NCBI RefSeq assembly: GCF_003268775.1
Contig: NZ_QLSU01000029.1
Span: forward strand, 1 to 64,000
From: Paraburkholderia unamae
GTDB taxonomy: Bacteria > Pseudomonadota > Gammaproteobacteria > Burkholderiales > Burkholderiaceae
DNA: 64,000 bases
Reading direction: 5' to 3'
The notes beneath the pieces are model-generated. The model saw nothing but the letters and a program-made list of their open reading frames with translations, did not search any database and had not been told where the DNA came from. A program made the translations under genes and the position numbers. Shown here piece by piece: positions 34,489 to 43,394 of this stretch; within the stretch, counting starts at the first letter, position 1, and every line of letters begins with the position of its first letter.

Positions 34489-35532
34489 TCAGGCAAAGAG
34501 CTCACGATAGCCGAGAAAGAGTTCCTCGAACACGAGGCGCGCATTCAGCGGGTGGTTCTCCACGGCGCGCTGGCGCGTGACGGTCTTCATGTAGCGCGCG
34601 AGCGCCGCCGCGTCGAGCTTCGCGGCGCAGCGCGCGAGCCCCGCGCCCGCCTGCGGGAAATAGCGCGGGCGGCCCGCCGTGCGCTCGGCCAGCAGGTCGT
34701 AGACCCAGCGTTGCAGCCAGCCGAGCACGAGCGGCACCGGCAGCTTCTGGAGCGTCTCGCCGCACGCGAAAGCGTCGCAGGAAGGGCCCGCCGCGAGCTG
34801 GGCGAGCGTCCAGTCGCGCAGCGTGCGGTTGGCGTCGCTGGCGAGCGCGAGCGCCGCGAGCGGCGCGCCGCCGGATTCGGCCAGCAGCGCCGGCGCGTCG
34901 TCCACGCCCTGCTGCGCGAGCCACGCCGTGGCGGCCTCGGGCGCGGGCGTGCCCATGGGCCACTGGCGGCAACGGCTGATGATGGTGGGCAGCAGCCGGT
35001 CGATGCGCGCCGACACCACGAGGAACACCACGCCCGCGGGCGGCTCTTCGAGCGTTTTCAGGAGTGCGTTGGCGGCGGCGACGTTGAGCGCCTCGGCCGG
35101 GTACAGCACGACCACGCGCAGCCCGCCCCGGTGCGAGCCCACACTCGTGAAATCGAGCAGCGCGCGCACCTGCTCGATGCGGATTTCCTTGCTCGGCGCG
35201 CGGCCTTTTTTGCCTTCCTCGCCCTCGCCCTTGTCGGCTTTTTCGGCTTTGGCGTCGTCCTCGCCGGCCGGGCCGATCTCACCGGCCAGCGCCTCGGGCA
35301 CGACGATCCGGTAGTCGGGATGATTGCCCTGCTCGAACCAGTGGCACGCCGCGCACGCGCCGCAGGGCTCGCCGTTGGCCTGCGGCGATTCGCACAACAG
35401 GCCCTTCGCCAGATGCTGCGCGAACTGGAGCTTGCCGATGCCCGCCTGACCGTGCAGCAGGAGCGCGTGCGGCCAATGGCTGCGCAATTGCTGCAAGCGT
35501 TGCCAGTCGTCGGTTTGCCAGGGATAGATCAT
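34489..35532 (-). CDS. holB: DNA polymerase III delta' subunit
   Basis: Clamp-loader subunit of 347 residues. Walker A-like LLLHGQAGIGKLQFAQ; zinc module CGACAACHWFEQGNHPDY; ALLKTLEEPPAGVVFL and the SRC motif IISRCRQW, which helps fire ATP hydrolysis in neighbouring gamma/tau subunits. A charged insert of about 25 residues (EDDAKAEKADKGEGEEGKKG) lies before RIEQVRALLDF and is probably a flexible loop. Start 35532 (MIYPWQTDDW) is preferred over an upstream ATT codon. Confidence 0.92.
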   Translation of the reverse strand: MIYPWQTDDWQRLQQLRSHWPHALLLHGQAGIGKLQFAQHLAKGLLCESPQANGEPCGACAACHWFEQGNHPDYRIVVPEALAGEIGPAGEDDAKAEKADKGEGEEGKKGRAPSKEIRIEQVRALLDFTSVGSHRGGLRVVVLYPAEALNVAAANALLKTLEEPPAGVVFLVVSARIDRLLPTIISRCRQWPMGTPAPEAATAWLAQQGVDDAPALLAESGGAPLAALALASDANRTLRDWTLAQLAAGPSCDAFACGETLQKLPVPLVLGWLQRWVYDLLAERTAGRPRYFPQAGAGLARCAAKLDAAALARYMKTVTRQRAVENHPLNARLVFEELFLGYRELFA

Positions 35533-35552
35533 CTTTTGAATCAACCGGTTAG

Positions 35553-35584
35553 GCGAGCTTCGCGAGCGTTTGGGCGAAGCTCGC
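35553..35584. repeat. 11-bp inverted repeat between tmk and holB
   Basis: GCGAGCTTCGC (35553-35563) and GCGAAGCTCGC (35574-35584) are perfect complements around a 10-nt loop, in the 86-bp gap between two genes of one operon. No T run follows, so processing or attenuation is more likely than termination. Confidence 0.65.
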
Positions 35585-35618
35585 GCGACCTATAGGAGAA
35601 CGCGATGCCGCTTTGCAA

Positions 35619-36239
35619 TCAAAGGTCTGCAATCACGTGTTCGAGCTTTTTGCGAATCGCCTCGATGCCTTGCGACGAATCGACGATCGCGAAACGGTAC
35701 GGCGCCTCTTCCGCGCGGCGCAGGTACTCGGCGCGCGTGCGCACGAAGAACGCGTCGGTTTCGCTCTCGAAGCGGTCCGGCTCGCGCGCGGCGCCGCGCC
35801 GCTCGCTCGCCGTGTCGGGCGGCAGGTCGAACAGCACCGTGAGGTCGGGCTGGAAACCGCCCTGCACCCAGCGCTCCAGCGTTTCGAGCTTGTCGCGCGG
35901 CAGGCCCCGGCCGCCACCCTGATAGGCAAAGGTGGCGTCGGTGAAGCGGTCGGAGAGCACCCAGTCGCCACGCGCGAGCGCCGGCTCGATCACCTTGGCG
36001 AGGTGCTCGCGGCGCGCCGCGAACATCAGGAGCGCCTCGGTTTCGAGGTCCATCGGCTGATGCAGGACGATCTCGCGCACCGCCTCGCCAAGCGGCGTGC
36101 CGCCCGGCTCGCGCGTCATGACGACCGTGCGGCCCGAGGGCGCCAGCTTCTGGGCGAGCTGGTCGCGAAACCAGGCGAGATGCGTGGTCTTGCCCGCGCC
36201 GTCGATGCCCTCGAACGTGATGAATCGGCCCCGCGCCAT
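35619..36239 (-). CDS. tmk: Thymidylate kinase
   Basis: Protein of 206 residues that phosphorylates dTMP to dTDP. The P-loop is FEGIDGAGKTTHLAWF; VVMTREPGGTPLGEAVREIV holds the DRE/REP-type motif; DWVLSDRFTDATFAYQGGGR is the DRx motif and dTMP site; LPPDTASERRGAAREPDRFE is the lid with arginines typical of bacterial enzymes. The start codon directly abuts the mltG stop codon, so the two are co-translated. Confidence 0.96.
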   Translation of the reverse strand: MARGRFITFEGIDGAGKTTHLAWFRDQLAQKLAPSGRTVVMTREPGGTPLGEAVREIVLHQPMDLETEALLMFAARREHLAKVIEPALARGDWVLSDRFTDATFAYQGGGRGLPRDKLETLERWVQGGFQPDLTVLFDLPPDTASERRGAAREPDRFESETDAFFVRTRAEYLRRAEEAPYRFAIVDSSQGIEAIRKKLEHVIADL

Positions 36240-37250
36240 TTAGTTACCCCGGATGTATTTGTCGACGGCCTTGTTGTGGTCGACGAGATTGTCAGAAAAA
36301 ACGCTGCTGCCATCGCCGCGCGCCACGAAGTACAGCGCCGCCGTCGATGCCGGATTGAGCGCCGCCTGAAGCGCCGCCACGCCGGGCAGCGCGATCGGAG
36401 TCGGCGGCAAACCGAGGCGCAGGTAAGTATTGTAAAGAGTGTCCGACTGCAAATCGCGCTTGCGCAAATGCCCGGCGTAGCTGTCGCCAAGGCCATAGAT
36501 CACGGCCGGATCGGTCTGCAAGGGCATGCCAACCTTCAGACGGTTCGAGAATACCGCCGCCACGAGCGCACGGTCGCCCGCCCGCCCGGTTTCCTTCTCG
36601 ACGAGCGAGGCGAGCGTCAGCGCCTCGTAGGGCGACTTGAGCGGCAGGCCCGGCGCGCGCGCGGCCCACGCCTCGGCGAGACGCGTCTGCATCAGCTTGT
36701 AAGCGCGCCGATACACCCCCAGATCGCTCGAACCCTTGTCGAACAGATAGGTGTCGGGAAAGAACAGGCCCTCGCCGTTGCCGTTCGGCGCGCTCGGCGC
36801 ACCGATCGCGGCGAGCAGCTGGGCGTCGCTCATGTCCGCCGTGTCGTGTTTCAGCGCCGGATTCGCGTCGAGTTCGGCGCGCATGTGCTTGAAGGTCCAG
36901 CCTTCGATGATGGTGGCCACCGACTCGTTCACGTCGCCGAGCGCCATCTTCTGGAGCACGTCATAGGGCGTGATCCCGGCCTTGAATTCGTAGTTGCCCG
37001 ATTTGAGCTGGCTTTGCAGCCCGAGCGCGCGTGTCATGAGCACGAAAAGCTGCGTTTGCACGGGCACGCCGCCGCGCCGCAACTGCAAGGTGACACTGCG
37101 CACGGTGCTGTGCGGCTTGATGGTGACGTCGAGCTGTGGAGTGGCAAGCTCGAGCGGCGTGGTGGCCCAGCGCCAGACGCCGCCCGCCGCGGCGGCGCCA
37201 ATCACGACTAGCGCGGCGCCGGCAACAAGGCATTTCTTCAGGAGGGACAT
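36240..37250 (-). CDS. mltG: Endolytic murein transglycosylase MltG
   Basis: Inner-membrane lytic transglycosylase of 336 residues that cuts nascent glycan strands. A signal-anchor (LVAGAALVVIGAAAAGGVW) is followed by a LysM-like region (VTIKPHSTVRSVTLQLRRGG) and the YceG domain: GLFFPDTYLF, EALTLASLVEKETG with the catalytic Glu, and VFSNRLKVGMPLQTDPAVIY. GGAGGG precedes ATG 37250. First gene of the mltG-tmk-holB-tatD operon and divergent from ygfZ, a common arrangement. Confidence 0.95.
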   Translation of the reverse strand: MSLLKKCLVAGAALVVIGAAAAGGVWRWATTPLELATPQLDVTIKPHSTVRSVTLQLRRGGVPVQTQLFVLMTRALGLQSQLKSGNYEFKAGITPYDVLQKMALGDVNESVATIIEGWTFKHMRAELDANPALKHDTADMSDAQLLAAIGAPSAPNGNGEGLFFPDTYLFDKGSSDLGVYRRAYKLMQTRLAEAWAARAPGLPLKSPYEALTLASLVEKETGRAGDRALVAAVFSNRLKVGMPLQTDPAVIYGLGDSYAGHLRKRDLQSDTLYNTYLRLGLPPTPIALPGVAALQAALNPASTAALYFVARGDGSSVFSDNLVDHNKAVDKYIRGN

Positions 37251-37276
37251 GGAAACACGACTCAGGGGGACCTCAT

Positions 37277-37306
37277 ATAATAACTGCTTGCCTTCGCTAA
37301 AGTCAG
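37277..37306 (-). promoter_or_regulatory. Promoter of the mltG-tmk-holB operon
   Basis: On the minus strand CTGACT (37301-37306) and TATTAT (37277-37282) are separated by 18 bp, about 30 bp upstream of the mltG start. A TATAAT on the plus strand (37276-37281) overlaps it and may serve ygfZ, so the two promoters may interfere. Confidence 0.5.
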
Positions 37307-37327
37307 GATTGACTGTTCCCCGAATCC

Positions 37328-38359
37328 ATGAACTCATCGCTCGATCCCGCATCCACGCTTTCCGCCCCCGAATCCGCGACCCACGCCGCGGCGAACTTCG
37401 ATGCCGCCCTGAAGGGCGGCGCTTACGCGATCCTGCCGCAGTTCGGCGTGATCGACGCCAATGGCGACGACGCCGCGAGCTTCCTGCATAGCCAGCTCAC
37501 CAACGACATCCAGCATCTCGACGTGACCGGCGCGCGCCTCGCGGGCTACTGCTCGCCCAAGGGCCGCCTGCTCGCCTCGTTCCTCACCTGGAAGACCGGC
37601 GACACGATCCGCCTGCTGATTTCGAAGGACGTGCAGCCGGCCGTGCAAAAGCGCCTCTCGATGTTCGTGCTGCGCGCCAAGGCGAAACTCACGGACGACA
37701 GCGACAAGCTGCTCGTGGTAGGCCTTGCCGGCGACGTGCGCGGCGCGCTCGCGGCCGAATTCGACGCGCTGCCCGACGGCGTGCACGTGAAGGTGGACGA
37801 CCCCTCTGGCACGCTGATCCGCATGCCCGACGCGGCCGGCAGCCTGCGCTACCTGTGGGTCGGCCCCAAAGATGCCGTCGAGGCGCGCCTCGCGAAGCTC
37901 GACGGGGCGCTCACGCGCGTGTCTCCCGCCGTGTGGGACTGGCTCGACATCCGCGCGGGCGAGCCGCGCATCACCCAGGCGGTGAGCGAGCAGTTCGTGC
38001 CGCAAATGGTCAACTACGACGTGCTGGGCGGCGTGAACTTCCGCAAGGGCTGCTATCCGGGCCAGGAAATCGTGGCGCGCAGCCAGTACCGCGGAACGAT
38101 CAAGCGCCGCACCGCGCTCGCCAACGTCGCGGCCGGGCTTGACGTCGTGCATCCGGGCGTCGAGCTGTTCCATTCCGACGATCCGGGCCAGCCGTGTGGC
38201 ATGGTCGTGAACGCGGCGGCCGCCCCCGAAGGCGGGGTCGATCTGCTTGCCGAGATCAAGCTTGCCGCGCTCGAAACCGGCACCGTGCACCTGGGCGCCG
38301 CAGACGGCCCCGCGCTGCGCATGCTGCCGCTGCCGTACGCACTGCCAACCGAAGTTTGA
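37328..38359 (+). CDS. ygfZ: YgfZ/GcvT-like folate-binding protein
   Basis: Protein of 343 residues of the YgfZ family, which uses tetrahydrofolate to aid repair or assembly of iron-sulfur clusters in some enzymes. The signature KGCYPGQEIVARSQYRG, with the conserved cysteine, is present. FLHSQLTNDIQHLD, ARLAGYCSPKGRLLASFL and YDVLGGVNFRKG are further family motifs. Residues 1-25 are a variable extension. Divergent from mltG, and followed 91 bp later by the NRDE gene. Confidence 0.93.
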   Translation: MNSSLDPASTLSAPESATHAAANFDAALKGGAYAILPQFGVIDANGDDAASFLHSQLTNDIQHLDVTGARLAGYCSPKGRLLASFLTWKTGDTIRLLISKDVQPAVQKRLSMFVLRAKAKLTDDSDKLLVVGLAGDVRGALAAEFDALPDGVHVKVDDPSGTLIRMPDAAGSLRYLWVGPKDAVEARLAKLDGALTRVSPAVWDWLDIRAGEPRITQAVSEQFVPQMVNYDVLGGVNFRKGCYPGQEIVARSQYRGTIKRRTALANVAAGLDVVHPGVELFHSDDPGQPCGMVVNAAAAPEGGVDLLAEIKLAALETGTVHLGAADGPALRMLPLPYALPTEV

Positions 38360-38450
38360 CGATACTCGCCGCGCTGTCCGCGCACGCGGCGCCTCGCGTC
38401 CCGCGCGGTGCTGGCGCGGCGCCACCCCCGACCCTGCAAGGGCCCATCCC

Positions 38451-39305
38451 ATGTGCCTGATCGTCTTCGACTGGCGCCCGCACGCGAGCGCGGGCGCGCT
38501 CTTCACGCTTGCGGCCAACCGCGACGAATTCCTGCGCCGCACGGCCGAGCCGCTGCACTGGTGGCGCGCCACGGACGACATCACGTCGCCGGGCAGCTCC
38601 CCCGAGGGCGTGCTGGCGGGCCGCGATCTCGTGGGCGGTGGCACCTGGCTCGGCATGACGCGCGGCGGCCGCTTCGCGGCGCTCACGAACTATCGCGCGC
38701 CCAACGACATGCGCCCGGACGCGCCCACGCGCGGCACGCTCGTCTCGCGCTGGCTCACCGGCGCACAGGGTCTGCCCACGACGCCGCTCGGCTATCTCGA
38801 CGAGGTGGCGCGCTCGGGCGATCTGTACAACGGCTTCAATCTGATCGTCGGCGACTGGGCGCGGCGCGAACTCGCCTGGTACTGCAACCGTGCGGATCGC
38901 GCACCCGCCCTGCTGCCCGAAGGCACGCACGGCATTTCGAACGCCGTGCTCGACACGCCGTGGCCCAAGCTCGTGCGCAAGCGCGCGGAACTCGCCGAAC
39001 TGGCGGCGAGCGCAACGCAGGCGCCGCTCACGCGGCTCGTGGAGATGATGCGCGACCCGCGCGTCGCACCCGACCGCGAGTTGCCCGCCACGGGCATTCC
39101 CCTCGAACGCGAACGCGCGCTCTCGGCGGCGTTCATCGAAACGCCCGACTACGGCACGCGCGGCACGACGGCGCTGCGCGTGAGCGTGCGCGGCGCGCAA
39201 CTGGATGTGGAAGCGCTGGAGCGCAGCGACGACGACGGCTCGCACCGCATCGTCCGCCCGGGCGCGTTCGAGCGTGAGGAAGCGTTCACGGTTGCGGCGG
39301 GCTGA
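38451..39305 (+). CDS. NRDE/TANGO2-family protein
   Basis: Protein of 284 residues beginning MCLIVFDWRPH, followed by FTLAANRDEFLRRTAEPLHWW, the NRDE motif that names the family. GRDLVGGGTWLGMTRGGRFA and YNGFNLIVGDW, plus GISNAVLDTPWPKLVRKRAE, are further motifs. The nucleophile-like Cys2 suggests an Ntn-hydrolase-like fold. TANGO2 relatives are linked to heme trafficking and lipid metabolism, but the bacterial role is unknown. Co-directional with ygfZ. Confidence 0.92.
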   Translation: MCLIVFDWRPHASAGALFTLAANRDEFLRRTAEPLHWWRATDDITSPGSSPEGVLAGRDLVGGGTWLGMTRGGRFAALTNYRAPNDMRPDAPTRGTLVSRWLTGAQGLPTTPLGYLDEVARSGDLYNGFNLIVGDWARRELAWYCNRADRAPALLPEGTHGISNAVLDTPWPKLVRKRAELAELAASATQAPLTRLVEMMRDPRVAPDRELPATGIPLERERALSAAFIETPDYGTRGTTALRVSVRGAQLDVEALERSDDDGSHRIVRPGAFEREEAFTVAAG

Positions 39306-39315
39306 CAGCGCTGGC

Positions 39316-40278
39316 TCAGTCGCCGGTTCCCAGCGCCACGCGCAACGCCTGGGCAGCCTGCTGCTGCGCGAGACGCGCCTCGTCGACGAACGACCCCATC
39401 TTGATGAACTCGTGGATCACGCCCGCGTAGCGCACGAGCGTCACTTCATTGCCGGCCTCGCGCAGCTTCCGCGCGTAAGCCTCGCCCTCGTCCACGAGCG
39501 GATCGAATTCGGCCACGGCGATCCATGCGGGCGCGACGCCGCGAAAATCCGGCGCGTCGCGCGCGCCGTCGAGCGGCGCGAAGCGCCAGTCGTCGCGGTC
39601 TGAAACGTCGCGTACGTACTGATTGAAGAACCACTGAATGGTCGTGGCGGTCAGCAGATAGCCGTCGGCCAGACGCGCGTGCGATTCGGTCTGCTGATGC
39701 GCGCTCACCGCCGGATAGATCAGCAGTTGCAGCACGGGGGCGATGCCCGCGTCGCGCGCGAGCACGGCGCAAACGGTGGCGAGCGTGCCGCCCGCGCTGT
39801 CACCGCCCACGGCGAAGCGCGACGCATCGAGCGCATACCCGGCCGCGTGCGCGTGCAGCCACGCATAGGCGTCGAAGGCGTCGTGCACGGCGCTCGGGAA
39901 GCGATGCTCGGGGGCGAGCCGATAGTCCACCGAGAACACCGCGCAGCGCGCGTCGCGCGCGAACATGCGGCAGAGCGCGTCGTGCGTGTCCACGCTGCCT
40001 ATCGTGAAGCCGCCGCCGTGATAGTAGACGAGCACGGGCAGCGGCTCGGCCCACTGGGGCTCGACAGGCAAGTACAGACGCGCGCGGATTGTCGAGCCGT
40101 CGCGCGCCGGCACCTGAAGGTCCTCCACGGCATGCATCGGCGCGGCCGGAATCTCCAGCACCGAGGCGCTCTTTTCGTACTCGGCGCGTGCTTGCTGCGG
40201 CGTCTGCTCGTGATAAGGCGCGCGGTCCGCGCGGGCCACCATGTCGAGCACGAGAGCGATCTTCGCGGTGAGTGGCAT
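39316..40278 (-). CDS. Alpha/beta hydrolase of the HSL/acetyl-esterase type
   Basis: Carboxylesterase-type hydrolase of 320 residues. YYHGGGFTIGS is the oxyanion-hole HGGG motif, VGGDSAGGTLA contains the nucleophile Ser in GDSAG, and AEFDPLVDEG and YAGVIHEFIKMG supply Asp and His of the triad. This is the hormone-sensitive lipase family IV pattern. The natural ester is unknown. Start 40278 (MPLTAKIALVLDM) fits the family. It lies downstream of the SDR gene on the same strand, 22 bp apart, probably in one transcription unit. Confidence 0.92.
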   Translation of the reverse strand: MPLTAKIALVLDMVARADRAPYHEQTPQQARAEYEKSASVLEIPAAPMHAVEDLQVPARDGSTIRARLYLPVEPQWAEPLPVLVYYHGGGFTIGSVDTHDALCRMFARDARCAVFSVDYRLAPEHRFPSAVHDAFDAYAWLHAHAAGYALDASRFAVGGDSAGGTLATVCAVLARDAGIAPVLQLLIYPAVSAHQQTESHARLADGYLLTATTIQWFFNQYVRDVSDRDDWRFAPLDGARDAPDFRGVAPAWIAVAEFDPLVDEGEAYARKLREAGNEVTLVRYAGVIHEFIKMGSFVDEARLAQQQAAQALRVALGTGD

Positions 40279-40300
40279 GGCACAGTTCCCCGTGCGCCGC

Positions 40301-41182
40301 TTATTGCGGCGCTTGCTTGACTTCGGGTTTGAGCGAGAGCGGATCGGTCGGGTTGCGCAATGTTTCGATATCCTCATGACGCAGCTTCACCGAAGCGAGA
40401 ATCTGCGTATGCGTCAGGATATAGAAGCGCCCTTCTCGCACGGCGTCGAAAGTCGCCTTCGCGACGTCGGCCGGTGTGAGCTTGCCCGAGCGCACCGCGC
40501 GCTGCAATTGCAGGTCGGCGGCCTGCTGCGAGCGCGTGAGCGGCACATCGTTGCGCAAGTCGCCGGGGCGGCTGCGCTCGGCGTTCGCGATGCCGGTCGG
40601 CACGAAGGCCGGGCACAGCAGCGAGCAGCTCACCTGCTCGCTCACGTTCTTGAGATCGTGATACAGCGTTTCGGTGAGCGAGACCACGGCATGCTTCGAC
40701 GCGTTGTACACGCCCATCGCGGGCGGCGAAAGCAGGCCCGCGACCGAGGCCGTGTTGACGATGTGCGCGCGCTCGCCCTGCGCGAGCATGATCGGCGTGA
40801 AGCTGCGCACGCCGTTGGCGACGCCCATCACGTTCACGCCGAACACCCAGTCCCAGTCCTTCGCGCTGCTTTCCCACACGAAGCCGCCGGTGCCCACGCC
40901 CGCGTTGTTGAAAAGCAGATGGACCTTGCCCCAGGCGTCGAGCGCCGCCTTCGCAAGCGCGTCGACCTGGGCGGGATCGCGCACATCGGTGCGCACGCCA
41001 ATCGCCTGTGCACCGCCTTCGCGCAACGCGGCGACGGTTTCATCGAGCAGCGCCTGATCGACATCGGCGAGCACGAGCTTCATGCCGAGCGCGGCGGCGT
41101 GCTGCGCGAACGCGCGGCCAAAGCCGCTCGCCGCGCCGGTGATGACGGCCACGCGGCCGTCGAACTCGAACGGTTCGGACAT
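40301..41182 (-). CDS. Short-chain dehydrogenase/reductase
   Basis: Classical SDR of 293 residues. Cofactor motif AVITGAASGFGRAFAQHA (TGxxxGxG), the NNAG motif LLFNNAGVG, the catalytic Ser region VNTASVAGLLSPPAMG and Tyr-Lys in YNASKHAVVSL are all present. NAD(P)-dependent oxidation or reduction of an unknown alcohol or ketone. The hydrolase gene follows closely. A terminator from the upstream reductase gene lies in the 77-bp spacer, so it may start a new transcription unit. Confidence 0.92.
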   Translation of the reverse strand: MSEPFEFDGRVAVITGAASGFGRAFAQHAAALGMKLVLADVDQALLDETVAALREGGAQAIGVRTDVRDPAQVDALAKAALDAWGKVHLLFNNAGVGTGGFVWESSAKDWDWVFGVNVMGVANGVRSFTPIMLAQGERAHIVNTASVAGLLSPPAMGVYNASKHAVVSLTETLYHDLKNVSEQVSCSLLCPAFVPTGIANAERSRPGDLRNDVPLTRSQQAADLQLQRAVRSGKLTPADVAKATFDAVREGRFYILTHTQILASVKLRHEDIETLRNPTDPLSLKPEVKQAPQ

Positions 41183-41212
41183 TGCGAATCCTGCGGTGAA
41201 TGCTGCGTGCGG

Positions 41213-41240
41213 AAAAACGAAGCGCCCGTTCCGGGCGCTT
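41213..41240 (-). terminator. Rho-independent terminator of the MDR reductase gene
   Basis: On the minus strand AAGCGCCCG pairs with CGGGCGCTT (41232-41240 and 41220-41228), with a 3-nt loop, followed by CGTTTTT. It lies 20 bp beyond the reductase stop codon. Confidence 0.8.
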
Positions 41241-41259
41241 GCGTGAGCCGGTCAGGCGA

Positions 41260-42258
41260 TCAGATCAGCTTGACGAGTTGCTTGCCGAAATTCTGGCCCT
41301 TGAGCATGCCGAGGAATGCGCCTGGCGCGTTTTCGAGCCCTTCGGCCACGGTCTCGCGATACGCAAGCTGCTGCCTGGCGACGAGCGTCCCGAGTTCCGT
41401 GAGCGCCTGCGGCCACACGTCCATATGCTCGCTCACGATGAAGCCCTGCACGAGCAGGCGTTGCGTGAGCAGCAGTTGCGGATACTTGAGCGGCATCGGC
41501 TGGCCGTCGTAGCCCGCGATCATGCCGCACAGCGCGATGCGCCCGAATGCGTTCATGCGCGCGAGCGTGGCGTCGAGCACTTCGCCGCCCACGTTCTCGA
41601 AGTAGCCGTCCACGCCGTCGGGCGTCGCGGCCTTGAGGTCCTGATACAGATTGCCCGCCTTGTAGTCGACGCAGGCGTCGAAACCCAGCGTTTCGACCAC
41701 GTAGCGGCACTTGTCCGCGCCGCCCGCGATGCCCACCGCGCGGCAGCCCGCGCGTTTCGCGAGCTGACCGACCACGCTGCCCACCGCACCGCTCGCCGCG
41801 CTCACGACCACCGTTTGCCCAGCCTTCGGCGCGATGATGCGGTTCAGCCCGTACCACGCCGTGACGCCCGGCATGCCCACCGGTCCGAGATAGGCGGAGA
41901 GCGGCACATGCGTCGTATTGACGACATGCAGATCGCTGCCGTCCGAGGTGCCGTACTCCTGCCAGCCGAACATGCCGACCACCTTGTCGCCGGCCTTGAG
42001 CTTCGCGTTGCGCGACTCGACCACTTCGCCCACCGTGCCGCCGATCATCACCGAGTCGAGCGGTTGCGGCGCCGCGTACGACTTGCTGTCGTTCATGCGG
42101 CCGCGCATATAGGGGTCGAGCGAGAGGAAGTGATTGCGCACGCGCACCTGGCCCTCTTCGAGCGGGGCGAGCGGCGTTTCGACGAGACGGAAGTTATCGA
42201 CGCTCGCGGCGCCTTCCGGGCGCGAAGCGAGCAGGATCTGGCGATTGGTCTGGGTCAT
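41260..42258 (-). CDS. NADP-dependent medium-chain reductase (CurA/alkenal reductase-like)
   Basis: Protein of 332 residues, zinc-free MDR family. FLSLDPYMRGRMNDSKSYAA and the cofactor motif VVVSAASGAVGSVVGQLAKR are characteristic of leukotriene B4 dehydrogenase/CurA-type reductases, which reduce the C=C bond of enals or enones. YFENVGGEVLDATLARM and QGFIVSEHMDVWPQAL follow. The substrate here is unknown. It ends at a clear terminator. Confidence 0.92.
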   Translation of the reverse strand: MTQTNRQILLASRPEGAASVDNFRLVETPLAPLEEGQVRVRNHFLSLDPYMRGRMNDSKSYAAPQPLDSVMIGGTVGEVVESRNAKLKAGDKVVGMFGWQEYGTSDGSDLHVVNTTHVPLSAYLGPVGMPGVTAWYGLNRIIAPKAGQTVVVSAASGAVGSVVGQLAKRAGCRAVGIAGGADKCRYVVETLGFDACVDYKAGNLYQDLKAATPDGVDGYFENVGGEVLDATLARMNAFGRIALCGMIAGYDGQPMPLKYPQLLLTQRLLVQGFIVSEHMDVWPQALTELGTLVARQQLAYRETVAEGLENAPGAFLGMLKGQNFGKQLVKLI

Positions 42259-42384
42259 GGCGTCCGTGTTGCTTCGTTGGGCGCGGCCTGGCAGTGCTTC
42301 TGGCGGTGCTCGCCGGCCGCGAGGAAAAAGAGCGATCGGGAGCGCGCGCCTACGCTCGCGCTCCCGGCCGCACGTATGGGGTTT

Positions 42385-42912
42385 TCAGCCGTCACTCGGG
42401 CCCGGCCGTGCGTTGGGGTCGCTGCGCAGGCGCTGGCGCGCCACGTCGCGGCCCACTGCGAGACGGCGCATGTACTTGAACGTGCCAAGCGCCTTGGCGA
42501 CGAAATGGCCTTCGCTGTCGCGAATCTCGCCTTCGCAATAGGCCATCGTGGTGGAACGGTGCAGCACGCGGCCGGTGGCGCGCAATTCGCCGCGCCCAGG
42601 CTGCATGAAGTTCACTTTCATCTCGACGGTGACGACGCCCACGCCATCGGCCGCCACGCTGCGCGCCGCCATGGCGAGCGCGATGTCGCAAAGCGTCATC
42701 GTCACGCCGCCGTGAGCGACGTCCCACGTGTTCATGTGCCGCTCCGCGAGCGGCAGCACGACTTCGCTCACGCCGTCACGCGCGCTCTTGAGTTGCGCGC
42801 CGAGATGCTCGACGAACGGACTCTCGATGATCGTGAGCGCCGTTTGCGGGGCTTGCGTGCTTTCGCCTTGCGGCGTGCCGTCGCCCTGGGATTGATCTGC
42901 GGTACCGATCAT
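42385..42912 (-). CDS. PaaI-type hotdog thioesterase
   Basis: Protein of 175 residues. Residues ~40-165 form a 4HBT domain: MNTWDVAHGGVTMTLCDIAL is the PaaI-type active site (HGG followed by Asp), and VEMKVNFMQPGRGELRATGR is typical of the family. The N-terminal ~30 residues are Gln/Thr-rich and variable. Likely hydrolyses aromatic or medium acyl-CoA thioesters, recycling CoA in the surrounding fatty-acid or aromatic catabolism block. Start 42912 (MIGTADQ) is the nearest in-frame start to the family region. 8 bp from the Dabb gene. Confidence 0.88.
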   Translation of the reverse strand: MIGTADQSQGDGTPQGESTQAPQTALTIIESPFVEHLGAQLKSARDGVSEVVLPLAERHMNTWDVAHGGVTMTLCDIALAMAARSVAADGVGVVTVEMKVNFMQPGRGELRATGRVLHRSTTMAYCEGEIRDSEGHFVAKALGTFKYMRRLAVGRDVARQRLRSDPNARPGPSDG

Positions 42913-42920
42913 GATGCGCT

Positions 42921-43223
42921 TCAGACCACGTAATCCACGCACTGGCGCGATTCGACCACGAGCTTCGCGAACTGCTTCACGACGAGATGCTCGGGGTGGT
43001 CCTGATAGCCGTCGAGCGCAGCCTGGTCGGCGAAGTCGGAAACCAGCACGAGGTCATACGTGGATGCGGGGCCCGGCTCGGCCACGCCAACTTCCAGGTG
43101 CAGCGTGCCCGGCACGAGATTGCGGCAGCCTTCGAGCAGCGCCTTGAACTTCACGACATTTTCCGCACGCGTCGCACCCTCGGCCGACTCTTTGAGCTTC
43201 CACATCACGATATGACGAATCAC
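42921..43223 (-). CDS. Dabb (stress-response A/B barrel) domain protein
   Basis: Protein of 100 residues. MIRHIVMWKLKESAEG, PGTLHLEVGVAEPG, YDLVLVSDFADQAALDGYQD and HPEHLVVKQF are the Dabb dimeric alpha/beta barrel pattern. I chose GTG 43223 because AGAGG lies 7-8 bp upstream, and the protein then begins with the family residues IRHIVMW; an ATG at 43247 would add eight residues. Function in the family is varied or unknown. Precedes the PaaI-like thioesterase by 8 bp. Confidence 0.87.
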   Translation of the reverse strand: MIRHIVMWKLKESAEGATRAENVVKFKALLEGCRNLVPGTLHLEVGVAEPGPASTYDLVLVSDFADQAALDGYQDHPEHLVVKQFAKLVVESRQCVDYVV

Positions 43224-43394
43224 GAATACACCTCTTTCTGTCTGCATGGGAACAGGCGCTGCGCCGCGCGCGCGCCGACAGCCGTCATGATACCCGCAGC
43301 GGCGCGAGCGCGAGAGCGCCCCGACGCGCCTAAAACCGCGCCAGCGCGCGGGCGTCGTGACGGCGGCGGACGAGCCGGTCCGCCGCCCCGTGCG

